A stretch of DNA of 64,000 bases. It comes from Adenanthera pavonina. Lineage: Eukaryota; Streptophyta; Magnoliopsida; Fabales; Fabaceae. This document shows, in pieces, positions 34,524-46,486 of the stretch. The translations under genes were made by a program, and so were the position numbers. Location: positions 22,666,001 to 22,730,000 of the forward strand of contig JAIVEN010000002.1 in NCBI GenBank assembly GCA_026686845.1. The letters are read 5' to 3'. The notes under the pieces were generated by a model. It was not told the DNA's origin. It ran no database searches and was given only the letters and a program-made list of their open reading frames with translations. Positions within the stretch are counted from its first letter, which is position 1. Every line of letters starts with the position of its first letter.

Positions 34524-34840
34524 GGCGGAAGAGATGATGATGGGATTTGATTTGAACCTGCTGCAAATTGGGATCTTTATAATGAGTTGCTGTGTGTGAT
34601 ATTGCTGCAGGCTGGCAACAATTTGTAATATTCTGAAAGAAACCGAATGGAGAAGCACATGATTCATCAGGAGGAGCTACACAAAACGAAGTAGTAACCG
34701 ATGATGATATTGGGAGAGACGCCTAAGATGCAAAATAGACGTTAAGGTTCGAGAATCATCGTAAGACTAGATGCATGAGATGGCTGGCGTGAAACTGTTA
34801 ATAATAGTACTTGCTTTCCTCTTGTCCTTTTATAGTATTC
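34524..34840 (-). promoter_or_regulatory. 5' region and TATA box of the 34-kb UGT
   Basis: On the minus strand CTATAAAAGG (TATAAAAGG at 34834-34826) is a good TATA box about 300 bp before the chosen start, predicting a long leader. In the leader, short upstream frames start at about 34783 (MHLVLR) and 34758 (MILEP), followed by the in-frame ATG at 34667. ATTGGGAGAGAC-like text near 34710-34720 is shared with the region upstream of the other UGT copies. Confidence 0.55.
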
Positions 34841-36329
34841 TTTTAGCTAGAACCGGTCAAAAGTGTTAAATTTTTAAAAAATTATTGTAATATTCATAAA
34901 ATATCCTTAATAAAGCTATTAACATTTCTCCTACATTAATAATTTATTAAATTTTGAAAAAGCTCTTATATTAAGGATGAAATTCTTTTAAAAGACTTTT
35001 TACATTATGGACCGAAACAAAGTAATAATTATGAGTGTTGGATTAGTCGTGGTCGAGTAGGACAGGTGGTGCCTGTGAGGAGTTGTATGTAGTGGGGTTG
35101 AATGATGGAGGGAGTGTTGGCTGTTTTTATTTCCATTATGGAATGTAATTGTAATTAAGAAAAAAATATGATAGGATGTGTTATAAGTATAGGTTCTGAA
35201 AATTAAGATGGATAAGGTAAAGAGAATCCTTGGATAAGATTTGATAGGATGCTTTAGGAATAGGTGTGCCGTTGATTGAGATGGATGGGGCAAATAGAAT
35301 ACTATGCTACAAGATAGTAACACTTAGACAAAGTCTTTTTGTTTTGGACAATAAAACTTACATAAAGTCATAATTGTGTTTTAAAAGGTTGCCTTTGATA
35401 TGATTTTAGTCAAAAATTCAATTGAGTCAAAGATAAAATTGTAAATTTAATTGATTTAAAGTGAGATCTGTTTGATATGATTTGGATTATACTAGAATAA
35501 ATTTTTTTTTGGTAAAGGTGGGGTGGGGTATGAGTAGAGAACAAAGGTTCAAATCATCTTGATGTATAAAAATTTTTTTTTTTATAAAATGTTGTAAAGT
35601 TTTATAAATTAGATTTTAATTCATATTTACTTTTAAAATAAAAATTGATATTGATAAAATCATAAATTTATATTCACAAATTAATTAAATTTAATTTAAT
35701 TTTCAAAAGCATAGTTTCTTTTAAGTGAAAAGTATAGGTTTAAATTTGTTAATTTTTTCCAAGGCTTTTAAACTTGGGTTCACCAAAACAATGACGAAAT
35801 TATATTAAAATTTCAATATATTTGATTCCAACTCTAAAAAATAATTTAAATTAATATATTACTAGTTCAACGTCAAATAATAAATAATATCAGAGGGAGA
35901 GAGAGACTTAGAGAAAGCTAATAAATTTGGGCTTCGGTCTCATATTAGAAGTATATTGGTGTGGGATAAGCATTAGAATATGAATAGAATGGGTTGGGAA
36001 TATTTGATTTGATTTCATTCGGTTTAGATTGAAACAAACTTAAAACTGAATCGAATTATTTGATTTTGACATGATGGAAATAGAACCAAATTTTATACCA
36101 AAAAGGTTTTCTCTAAAGATTTGGCCCAAACTAAACTAAATTTTGGGTCCCCAATTTATTTTTCGAGAGTTATGTTTCTCTAATTGTTAGCTAGTATTGC
36201 CATATTCATGTTTGAGGGGATTACTTTGTGTGGATATGGAGAGGGCAGAAGACCAAACCCTAAATGCACAGTACGGGATTTTGAAGTTCAGTGAAGTTAT
36301 ATAAAATTATATGATGAAAATTATTAAAA
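34841..36329. other. Intergenic; possible SINE fragment
   Basis: No gene. At 35500-35585 the minus strand reads GATTTGAACC ... CCCACCCCACCTTTACC-A8, like the 3' half of a tRNA-derived SINE. Its CC-A(n) tail resembles the tails of the micro-insertions. Confidence 0.4.
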
Positions 36330-36490
36330 ATAAGCCACCAAATACTTGGATTAATTGGTAGGAGTCATTCTAACTTAACTACGGGTCTTAGATTCGAGAT
36401 GTGGGAATACAGTAGCGTAGAGTGGTAGGGATGCCCACTCTTGTGGTTTTTGTCAGGCCTCAAATCCGGATTAATTTGGGCCACGTTAAG
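36330..36490 (+). mobile_element. SINE-like remnant
   Basis: TTGGTAGGAGTCATTCTAAC resembles a tRNA-derived A box, and GGGTCTTAGATTCGAGATG a decayed B box about 30 bp later. They are followed by GGATTAATTTGGGCCACG, a tail type seen in plant SINEs. No TSD or A tail settled. Confidence 0.35.
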
Positions 36491-36949
36491 TCCCCACAGC
36501 TTGAGTGGAGCCAAAATTCTAGTTCAAGGAAATTAAATTAATTATGAAATAAAGTTTAAGATCAATTTGGAGGAAATTTCTGAAACAACAAGATAAAAAA
36601 TAAGGGAAATAAAATACTAAAAATAAATTTCTAAAGCTCTTTGCTAATTTTACCTATACATGGGTTAATTCTTAATCATTTTTTTAATCATAATTAAATT
36701 ATAGATGATCTATAATTACATTGAGAATTATTAAATAGAATAAAATATGAAGAATTAAATTATTAGAATAATTTAAAAAATAAAAATAATCAAAATTAAA
36801 CCTTAATTTCAAAAAATTATCCAAAAAGTTCTTATAAATCTAAAATTAAGTTAAAATCATGAAAATTATCTAAAAGTTCTAAATTAGCCTAAATTAATTA
36901 TCAAAGCCACTAAGCATAGAGGATAAAAAAAAATGAAAATTTAGGAGAT

Positions 36950-37290
36950 ATTACACCTCTATACTAAGGAAGTAATGTAAAGATCTTAAGTCTTTAATGA
37001 GGAGTTCGTGAAGCCTTCAAATAAAGGAATTAAAAGATGCATAATCATTGCCAGTGATCAATATGTCATCAGCATATATTAAGATAAAAAACACAAGTTT
37101 GCCTTTCCGTAGTATAAAACGAGAGCTGTCACTCTTATCATTTTGGAATCCCCACTGAAACAAAGTAGTTCTTAAGCAAACAAACCAAGCATGTGGTTCT
37201 TGTTTCAAGCTGGATAAAGCTTTTACCATTTTGCAAACGTGATTTTGATGAGTAGGATTGGTTGCTTCATAAATACATCTTCTTGATGAT
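36950..37290 (-). pseudogene. Ty1/copia reverse transcriptase fragment
   Basis: On the minus strand THQNHVCKMVKALSSLKQ, EPHAWF, LFQWGFQNDKSDSSRFI and the catalytic YADDILITG match the copia RT core (consensus ALYGLKQAPRAWF ... YVDDILVTG). In a shifted frame LIKDLRSLHYFLSIEV continues it to about 36954, so at least one frameshift is present. No flanking integrase or LTR was found. A dead internal fragment. Confidence 0.85.
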
Positions 37291-40200
37291 AGCTATCGAG
37301 AGAAAAGATATCTTATGCTTACGTGAAAAAAATTATTAAAACCAAATAATAATTAGGATCCAAAAATTATTAAAAACAAACCTACTTCCACTTGAAAATA
37401 AAGAAATCACTGACTAATTCGGTTAGAGTAAAAGATAATTGGCCAAAATTAACAAAACCAATGGTTTGATCAATTCTATTATTAGTTTAAAGCTATTGCA
37501 GTAAAGAAGAAATAAAGAGAAAATCGATGAATAATTGAACAAAGATATATGGAAGAGGAGGAAGGAGAAAAGAAAAAAAAAATAATGTGACTAAAAAAGA
37601 AATAAAAAAAAAAGACGGATAAAAGTAGAGGAGGAAGAAAAATGGAAAAATGACAGAAGAAGGAAGAAGAGGACAAAGCAGTGGACTCTTGACATTCTGA
37701 AATTTGGGATCCATTCCACAAGTCTTCTTTGTAGGGCGAAAGGGCGTGATATGACTTGGCAATTCTGAATCTTTGTTTTAGATTGTCTTTTTTTTTTTTT
37801 TCAATTTTAAAAATTAAAAAAATAATGAAAAACTGTCCATCTTTTCTGCGATAAATGACCCACCTACACATATATCAATACACGTTCAGTGGCAGTCCCA
37901 CCCAAAATCTCCATTTATTGCACAAGTTTGCGAATCCAACGCCTTCACTCAATCCACTTTTTTTCCCCTCTAAATTTTATTTTTATATTTTACTCTCTCC
38001 GTTTTTAATTGTAAAAAAATAAATAATTAAATTATTATAACAAAAAAAAAAGTAAACACCTTAAATATTCTATTCGATTTTAAATATAAGAATTTTTATC
38101 TTAATTTTAAATATAAATTTTTTAAATATAATATAATATTTATTACACATTTTTAAAAAATATTTCTATTTAATTCATTTTAAAGAGAGAAAAAAAAATT
38201 AAATAAGGATAATTTTAAATAAATATTTTAATTTTCAGAAAAATTAAGATAACTAACTAATTTTAACTTTATTCCTTAATTCATATGATTCAATTAAAAT
38301 AGTCATATATTAAGAATTTAAAGGAACATATCATAAAGAAATTTTTTTTAACAAATGCCTTCATTTAACACTCCTTTAATTTATCTTTCGTAAATTGTAA
38401 TAATAAGTCTATTTTAATTAAAAATAAAATTAAAAAAAAATAATTTATCAAACAAAAATAATTTATCTATCACATTTTAGAACAAAATATATTTAAAAAT
38501 ATCTGATATATTTTAAAACCGGAGTAATTTTTAAATTTTTGAATTTATTTTTTATTTTATTATTGTCAATTAATTTTAAAATTTCTTCTTTATAAATCAT
38601 TTTTATCTAAAATTTGGAGTACCACGTCAATAATGAATCCTGAAGCACCACGCCATCACGGGTTTCTGATTAATTTATGGTTTTTTTGGGTATTAAATGA
38701 TTCAATCACTTTTTTCTGTCTTTAATATTATTAATGGCAGTACACTGAATTTAAACAATATCTTTGGGGATATTTTGAGCTGATGTAATGAGTTATCTTA
38801 TTTAAATAATTTTTAAAATAATTTTACTGGGTAATCATTTCTAAATAATTACATTACCTAATAATTAATTTGATTAACTGTCTACTTTCAGCTATATATA
38901 CCAATGGTAATTATTGTATATATACACATTTTTTACATTTAATGTTCTCATTTCCAATTGATTATACTCTCTATCTATATTTAGATATAATATATTATTA
39001 GTTTGTTCTAAACTAATATTCTCATAATTTGTTATATGTGATGGATTTGTATATCTTTTGTATTACATGTTTAATGTGATAGTGAAGATATTCATTTCGA
39101 ATCTAAGTTCAATCCATCTCGATTAGCTCAATGACAAAGGCCAAATGCCTGAAATGAATACATGTTTAAAATTCTCTAATGTGACTATTAATGTATAACA
39201 TATATTTCATAAAAATATGTATAATATATTATAAGTGTTTAGTTCCAAGTGTTAAAATCCAATGCTTATTATATATTCTGTTCATTTTTTAAAATATTGC
39301 CATGCCCATTTTTTATATTGATTCTGTTTTTTTTTAATGTTGTTAAAGATGAAGAATTTTGTGTTTATTGCTATGCGTCAACTATGGATACTTTTGAACT
39401 AAGACTTTTTGGTAAATAAGAAGAATTAAGGTGCTTAACTCTTTTAAGTTGCAATTATTTTAGTTTTTTTCTTATAGCTTCCATTCATATTTAATGACTT
39501 CGATGGTTTTCACTTTTTGATACTAATATTTCTTAAGGTTTTCAATTCCCCTCTACTTCTCTTGCTATCCATGAATTTGTTTGAATTGTTTTGATGGTAT
39601 TTCACTTCTACTTTCCAGTAAAATTACATTGAAAAAGGTGGTGAAAGATGAATGTAAACAATAGTAGCAGCATATTGGAAGCACCTTTGTTACATTGAAA
39701 TTTCCTAATGTGATGTTTGTAAACATTTTTCATACTAAGTATTTTGCTTTTTTTTAAACACATTTTTTTAGTTTAATATATTGATGACTGCTAGAATATG
39801 CGTTTTGGCAGTATGTAGTGGTATCAAATCAAAATGAGTAAAGGTCGAGAAGTGATTTGTATGTGATGCTCTTTGCTGTTGGAATAAAATTTATATTTTG
39901 TTTTGATTATTTGAACTTTGGTAGTGTTGTTTATGTTTTAATGTATTATTTCTAGTAGTAACACTTAAACCAAAATCATAAATTTGAGTTATATAATGGG
40001 AATATTATATTTTATTTTACCGAAAATACCATAAATTATTTTTCCTTTTTTAACTAGATTGCACATTATTAGTAACTCTCAAACATAAAATTTTTTTATT
40101 ATTTTTAATAAATTTTATTTCCTTGAAATTATTAATGCTTGAAAACAAAAAAATTGTTATTGCTAAGCTAAATTACATCACTAAGCATCAATTTTTCCCT

Positions 40201-40926
40201 GACCAAAGATATATCTAATTATTTTGAAAATTGAAAAATAGGTCAAATTTTAGCAATTAATTTTAAATTAAAGTTAATATATATATATATGTAAGTTACC
40301 TACCCATATAATTCATTATATCAAATTAAGGAAAATAAATTTAAATCCATCAGTCACAAACTTTTCAAATTACATCAATAAAAATTAAATAGCATTTTTT
40401 GAACAAAATTATATTGAGTTTCAATTATAATTAATAAATACCTCAACCAATAAAGTCAAAATTTAAGTAAAATTTTTATATTTTTGGTCTAAAACTTTAA
40501 TTTTCAATTGATGATGTGATTATTTTGAATAAATTTGAATAAAGCGAAAAACTAAGTAATAAATAATAATTAATGTAATAAGCTTCATAATTTTAAATGT
40601 ATTTAATTAATTTGGCTGAATTTTAAATTTAAATATTGATGTGACTAACAAATAATTTTTGGAAAAAATTAAATTAAAACATTAGTTACGTCAATAAATT
40701 TTTAACTATGCTAACAATTTATTACATATTTAAGATTTAATTTGATTATATTGTATTACCTAAACCTTAATCTTTATAATAATTAAGAAATTTTAGATAT
40801 GTAATTATTTGAGATTTATTGATTGAACTTTTTATATATTGAATAATTTTATAGAACAATTAAAAGTTGGTAAGATTGTGTGGCCAAAAGAAAAGATATT
40901 TTATATACTTGATATTATTGATTAGT
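37291..40926. other. Long AT-rich intergenic stretch
   Basis: No gene. 37328-37380 holds a 19-bp direct repeat (AAAAATTATTAAAACCAAA, 18 of 19) around a 15-bp insert without an A tail. A CTCTCTCCG-type end near 37992 may be an old MITE end. Frames at 37482-37871 are low-complexity. 38900-40900 shows nothing I can name. Confidence 0.5.
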
Positions 40927-40962
40927 AATTCAATTTGCTTGATTGTAAAAAAAATTCAATTT
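40927..40962 (+). repeat. Micro-insertion flanked by a 10-bp direct repeat
   Basis: AATTCAATTT at 40927-40936 and 40953-40962. The 16-bp insert is GCTTGATTGT plus six A. Confidence 0.45.
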
Positions 40963-41093
40963 TTTTAATTTACAATTTAAATATATTGAAATTAATATTT
41001 TATCAATTTTAACTAAACTTTTCTCTTTATGATGCGCAAGATAAACAAAATGTCACATATACCAGGTAAAAAAATAGATTGAAATTAAATTGG

Positions 41094-41131
41094 CATTAAC
41101 TTCATTATTTTTTGGCCAACATTAACTTTAT
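41094..41131 (-). repeat. Micro-insertion flanked by a 12-bp direct repeat
   Basis: CATTAACTTCAT and CATTAACTTTAT. The minus-strand insert is TTGGCC plus six A and TA. Confidence 0.5.
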
Positions 41132-42684
41132 ATTAATTGCTGATTGAAATAAACTAGTATTTTCCTACTTAAATGTATAATCACATGTTATGCAGCTAAA
41201 ATAATCTCTTTAATCTTGATGCCCATGGCCGGAGGCCAATAAACACTATTATCAATGTTATGTGTCAATTAAATTTTCAATAATTTATCTAACATAAAGC
41301 ACAACATTTTTCTTGACATTTATATAAAATTTAATTTATTTGTAAGCAATTACATAAATGATTCATGCCTTGCACGAGTGCATTATTAGTTAATTTAATT
41401 ATAAGAAGTTTGATCATATTCAATTACGGTTCTACCAATAAATCATAAACTAAAGCCTTAATAACTGATTCGGTTATTATAACATTATTCAAGATTTCTT
41501 TTGATTTTAAGAATATCAATTAATTTAATACTATATATTATCTCAGTTTCTTAATATAAAGGATAGAGTACAAAATTACATAGATAAAAAAAAAGCAATT
41601 AGAATCATTATATTTGTCAAAAATGCAAAATAGCTTTAAAAAATACCCTTATTTAATGTTAATTTTTACATCATGCAATTAATAAAAATAAATTATATTT
41701 TTGTATTAACTATACTAGACAACCCACATTTATCTATTATATTTTAGAATATGAAAACTTGAAAAGTCCCCCCAAATATTCGTTATATTAGGGAACCAAG
41801 GGAATATTATGTTACATATGAATGTTGCCATAACTGAGATAAAATTTTAAACTACATTAACTTTTAATTTTTGACTTAAAATAAATAATATCAAAATTAT
41901 TTAAATTTCTTTTATATTTCCATAAGAATAAAATCTTATGTAGGATTTTCACTTAAAATTTGATAAATGTATGAAATAAGAATGTTTAACAATATTATGA
42001 CTAGAGAATAATTTTTGCAAACAATTGTTTTAAATCAATAAATATTTTATAATATTGAAACGAATACCCCTCCCATCTTATGTTTTGAATCTGTATTAAT
42101 AATGGTTGCCAAATAAAAAAAGAATCTGTATTAATATTAATTTTTCTTATTTTTTTAATTTTTTTTGCCATAAATCAATTTTATAACTCACATTAATAAA
42201 AAGGACGAGTAGATTAAAGACAAACAAGAACAAAAACTATATTTAGAGAGAGAGAGAGAGAGAGAGAAGTTGGGAGAGACAGAGGAGGTGGAAGAGATGG
42301 GAGAGGATAGGAGGGCGGATAATGTTCAGAAAGCTATTTTATCTCTTCTTTTCACTTTCAAAATTGACAATTCGTCACATTCTAATTAAGAAAAAATGAA
42401 AAAAAAGAAAGAAAGAAAGACAAATTCAGTTGGTTGACACAGCCAAGCCAATTTTGTGAAGTCCTGATCCACCATAATTGCGAATTAATATATGTATAAA
42501 TATAATAAAACTAATTATAATTTTTTTCTGAAAAAAAGGAGGTGGGAAAAAAAATGACGACACCAGAGACTAATTCTCTTGTTTGTCAAACTCAACTATA
42601 ATCGCTGGCATAGAAGGTCTAATCGTGGGGCTGTGAGTTCAATTGTTACGAAAAACAAACAAAATTAAAATCAATACATCCCAC
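41132..42684. other. Intergenic, no gene
   Basis: AT-rich. A (GA)n tract lies at about 42247-42268. One clear micro-insertion at 42087-42135 is listed separately. Confidence 0.5.
42087..42135 (+). repeat. Micro-insertion flanked by a 14-bp direct repeat
   Basis: GAATCTGTATTAAT at 42087-42100 and 42122-42135, perfect. The 21-bp insert is AATGGTTGCC followed by an A-rich tail with a single T. Confidence 0.75.
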
Positions 42685-43200
42685 GAGGGAGTGAGGAAAA
42701 AGAAGTTGAACATCGTTGCAAAGCAAAAAATTAGTACACCCTCAGTTCTATTTACTATAAAGAGTTTTAGAAATTAAATAAAGTCTTAAAGGATCTAAGT
42801 CATATTTTAAAATGATTTGATAATCTTAAGTCATTTTGTAAGAGATTGTGAAGTGTTGAGTGCTTTTACTCCATGAAGAAGTGAGGAAAAAGAAGTTGTG
42901 TTGGCAAACAAAAATTTAGTACTTCCTTAGTTCTATTTGCTATAAATCATTTTAGAAATTAAAGAAAGCATTAATAAATCTTTTTTTTTCCAATCCTTTA
43001 CATAAGTCATATTTTAAAATGATTTGATTGTTTCAAATATAAGATATTTTGTAAAAATTTATGAAGTGTTCATTGTTTTTACTCCCATGAGGGAGTGAGA
43101 AAAAAGAAATTGAATATTAGCGTTGGCAAGCAAATTAATACTCACTCAATCCTATTTATTTATTTCACTTTTTAATATAGGTCACTTTTAATTATCTTAT
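42660..43200. repeat. Three diverged tandem copies of a 190-214-bp unit
   Basis: GAGGGAGTGAGGAAAAAGAA and close variants start at 42685, 42875 and 43089. Each is followed by a TTGGCAAGCAAATTAGTAC-like word and TCTATTTACTATAAA or a variant. Successive spacings are 190 and 214 bp. The terminal words recall Stowaway ends, so the array may derive from MITEs inserted or duplicated in tandem. Confidence 0.55.
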
Positions 43201-43984
43201 CGGAACTAAGGAGAGTTAGTTACATCAATAATATAATAAGCAAATTAGTCCCTGCTCTTCTCTCCCAACACCTCTTCCTCCTCCACTGACACCACCAACA
43301 CCCACGACGACTGGTTTCGATCTCCAAGCTTTGTTGTTAGTGTTGGAATCCAGGCCTCCTTCTCCGCTGTCGTTCAATCTTCATGTTTAAATCTAGCTTC
43401 TCTCAACCCTCGTAATGACTTGATCTCATGCCTTCGGTCTCAGAGTGTAGATCGATTCAGTCCAAATCTTGCATCACCCCATCTCGTATCACACACCGTC
43501 GGTCTCATATCATCTCCATCGTTCTAATCTGGTTTCGCATCACCTATTGCCCTTGCTGCCATTGTTTGAAGACTGCTTTTTTTCCTATGTTGATCGGTAG
43601 TAGTTGTGCCGCTAGGAAGAAGACTGATTTGGGGAGGGCAAGGAAATTTGTTTTAGGGGCAATGTCAAAATAGTCATTTCACTTTATTTTCAATAAAAAA
43701 TAAATATCATTCCATCAATTTTGATGTCATACCAAACACATTTGTGGTGGTCACAATTCCAATCAATTCCATTCTTATCATTTTCAATAACCAAACGACC
43801 TTAAAAAGTACAATATCCTATTAAATATATGGTATTTATTAAGGATAGAGATAGAAATTAAAGTAATTTTTAGACAATTTTATTGATACAACTAATTTTT
43901 CTTAGTTTTGATGAGGTAGTTAAGAGATTAAAGATGGAAGGGAAGAAAATAGATTAAAATTTGCATCAAAATTTTATCTCATAG
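43201..43984. other. Intergenic; GC-richer patch of unknown origin
   Basis: 43260-43680 is less AT-rich and has an 81-codon frame (43428-43673) with no recognisable family. Its right edge (ACCAAACACATTTG and CCAAACGACC near 43733-43800) looks like the end of a Tourist-like element, so this may be captured sequence in a non-autonomous transposon. Confidence 0.35.
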
Positions 43985-44243
43985 ATATTGCCTTTATTTC
44001 TAAATATAAGATAAAGAAAAAACACACACACATAGAGACCAAGAAATTTATCTGAATTTCAAAATAATTTTTTAAAATGTCCCTATTTAATATAATATCA
44101 TGAAATTCACTAATGTTTAATATGAAGTAAAATTGGAAAAAGAGCCATAAATATACAAGAAGTATCTTATATTTAGAAAAAAAAACTTATCTTTTATATC
44201 TTATATTTAGAAAGATAGGAAGAGAGCAGGACTGAAGGGAGTA
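43985..44243. mobile_element. Probable Stowaway-like MITE
   Basis: CTTTATTTCTAAATATAAGA on the left is inverted as TCTTATATTTAGAAAGATAGG on the right, which continues to ACTGAAGGGAGTA. The outermost left terminus is not matched, so the limits are approximate. Confidence 0.4.
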
Positions 44244-44443
44244 TATTCACTGGCCTCGGCTTGTGATAGATATGGTTGAAAATAATACTCCAATCCTTTA
44301 GAAGAAAATCTCTTATTAATTTCTCACATTGATGAAGAACAACATTTTCTCTGGTGATCATGTTAACTAATTTTACAGAGTTAGTCGTACCCAATCTTTA
44401 ACCATCTTCGAGTCTCTTTCTCGGGGTCTTCCATGAAATATTT

Positions 44444-44513
44444 TTCCATTGCACTTTTTTTTTTAACTTCTTCCACTGTACTTTTTTTTAATGACAATCT
44501 TCCATTGTACTTT
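44444..44513 (-). repeat. Two successive micro-insertions, three copies of one target
   Basis: TTCCATTGCACTTT (44444-44457), TTCCACTGTACTTT (44471-44484) and TTCCATTGTACTTT (44500-44513) are three near-identical 14-mers. The 13- and 15-bp inserts read on the minus strand GAAGTTA(n) and GATTGTCATTA(n). The simplest history is two insertions at the same site, the second within the first duplication. Confidence 0.65.
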
Positions 44514-44751
44514 GAATTCAAAGAAAAACCACATTATATCTGCATCTCGAGAATCAAACTAATTATGAAAACTGGATAAGTCAAACTCTACACTAATCAT
44601 ACTCTGGCCAAAAGAAGGAAAAAAAGAATTTTGCTGTAGCAAATTAATAGCAAGTTTGAGCTCCATTATATTGGCTTTTTTTTTTCTGTTAGAGACCGTA
44701 TATGAAGATTGATCGGTGTTAAAAAATGTATGAGAACCACACTATTCTTAA

Positions 44752-45160
44752 GGTGTTATTTGTCCCACTATGAATGCTATTGGGATATATCAAAACACCT
44801 CTAGGAATTATCCAAAGCAGCTGAGATAGCAGATAACAACTTCTGATTTCTCACTAAAAACACAGAAATGAAAACTAGAGAGGATATAAGAAGGAGAAAG
44901 TAGAGAGTGTTTTTCTGTATTTGTCCTAGGTTAGATCTGCTACCTTTTATAGCCAAATAAAATAACTGAAAATTAAAACTCAATTAAAACCATAAACCAG
45001 TTGCTAAGTGCTTAAATATTAAATTATTAATATTTTAACCCACTTAGTCTTCCTTTCAAAATATCTTTTTGACAAGTGGTATAGTCTCATTCTTTTATAT
45101 CCTTAGAACCTATTCCTAAGTAACGTGGCACTTTGAGTTTTTCAAATTACTCCTCAGATC
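44752..45160 (-). other. Possible LTR fragment next to a UGT remnant
   Basis: On the minus strand GGCTATAAAAGGTAGCAG (near 44935-44955) is a strong TATA-like box, and the neighbouring sequence has the look of a retroelement LTR. No termini or TSD could be fixed. Confidence 0.25.
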
Positions 45161-45166
45161 TTATTC

Positions 45167-45352
45167 CTTTGAGTCTGCCTCTGTCGTGCCTCTCTTAGCC
45201 TTATCCACACGTTGTCCTTGTTGTATAACTGGACCAATACACCAGATCTTTTGCCTGTTTACTTTCTTTTACTCATTCACGTGTATACCTTGCTCCTAAC
45301 TCCTCGAAGCAATTGCTTCTTCTTCATCTTCCCATACTTTCTCACGATAACA
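45167..45352 (-). pseudogene. UGT73 fragment (middle of the protein)
   Basis: The minus strand aligns with codons about 225-290 of the 34-kb UGT: YREKVWEDEE, then NRQKIWCIGPV, then KAKRG. Stops and frameshifts interrupt it. Neither the N-terminus nor the PSPG box is present nearby. It lies between the two intact genes in the same orientation, so it is the remnant of another array member. Confidence 0.8.
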
Positions 45353-46185
45353 GGGATGGTGGGTTTTGATATTTCAACATCTCATTGATTGTTAGATAAT
45401 CTGTAAATATCTTTATAAGTATTCTTTGAATTCTGAGGTCTACGAATTTGTTTGGCACACGTTATAAGTTGATAAAATATAAGTTATTCGTGGTTTGATG
45501 CAATTTATAAACTTTCACATCATTATCCTTTGATATATTAAAGTAACATATAATCTAATCAGATCTGAGAATTCGAGTGAAGACAAGCAAGATTTTTATG
45601 AAAATAACATATTCTGCTCAATATGAGAATGGATTTTGTGATGTCATTGAAAGTACTGATCGATGCCCCTTTTTTTTTTTTGGGGGGGGGGGGTTGGGGG
45701 TTGGAATTTCTTGATAGGGAAATATGACAAAAAATTTCAACTGAGACTTAGAAATATCTAATAAAAATCTAAAAAATTTATTGTAAATCCAAACTTTTCA
45801 AGTCTAAGGTGGATATTTGTTTATATGAAAATTTTTAGGTTTTCATTGGACATTTATATGTCCCGGATAAAATCTTTCAGGTTCATATTCAAATTTTTTA
45901 TGGTTATGAAAACATAAATATTTTCCCCGACTATCATGAAATTGCAATGTCCCTTTTTTTTCTTTTTATTTCTAAGAGAGTTTAAATACAACTAAAGTTA
46001 TATACCCTAAGAAAAATAATTTTGAAAAAAAATATGAGCAGCATGCAATTATTACTGCTGGTCCCATGAATTTAACCTGCTCTTGATATTTTGCATTCTG
46101 ATGACCTTCTAAGCTTATCAATATCAGTATATATTTGTTATCAAGATGGTAAATAATAATGCTTTTATAGATCAAGCTCTTCTTG
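45353..46185. other. Intergenic
   Basis: No gene. A T11-12 run directly followed by a G12-type run lies near 45669-45702. Confidence 0.5.
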
Positions 46186-46486
46186 TAGCTTCCTCATTTC
46201 TATCCATATTATAAGGTGCCTTATGCAATTTTTTTTTTATAATATAAGATGCTATGTAATGGTTTATTATTTTTGTCTCTTATTTATTTTACTACTAGTA
46301 TTATAACTTGTGCTATAGTTTATGAAAAAAAGGAGTGAAATAAAAATTAGTGATGATTACATTCCCTAATTAATAGGAATAAAAATGAGATTTTTGAATT
46401 TTTTTATAAGTTTAAGGATATAACAAAATTTCATTAAGATGTGTAAAATTGTTAGTAGTATCTTATATTATGGATAAGAGGAAGTA
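46186..46486. mobile_element. Stowaway-like MITE (ATTATAAGG subfamily)
   Basis: Left TAGCTTCCTCATTTCTATCC-ATATTATAAGG is inverted in the right end CTTATATTATGGATAAGAGG-AAGTA. Related terminal words to 14123-14396 and 56678-56948. About 301 bp. Confidence 0.55.

Noticed and set aside
45669..45702. Run of T followed by a run of G
   Set aside because: Low-complexity tract, possibly a sequencing or assembly artefact; no function inferred.
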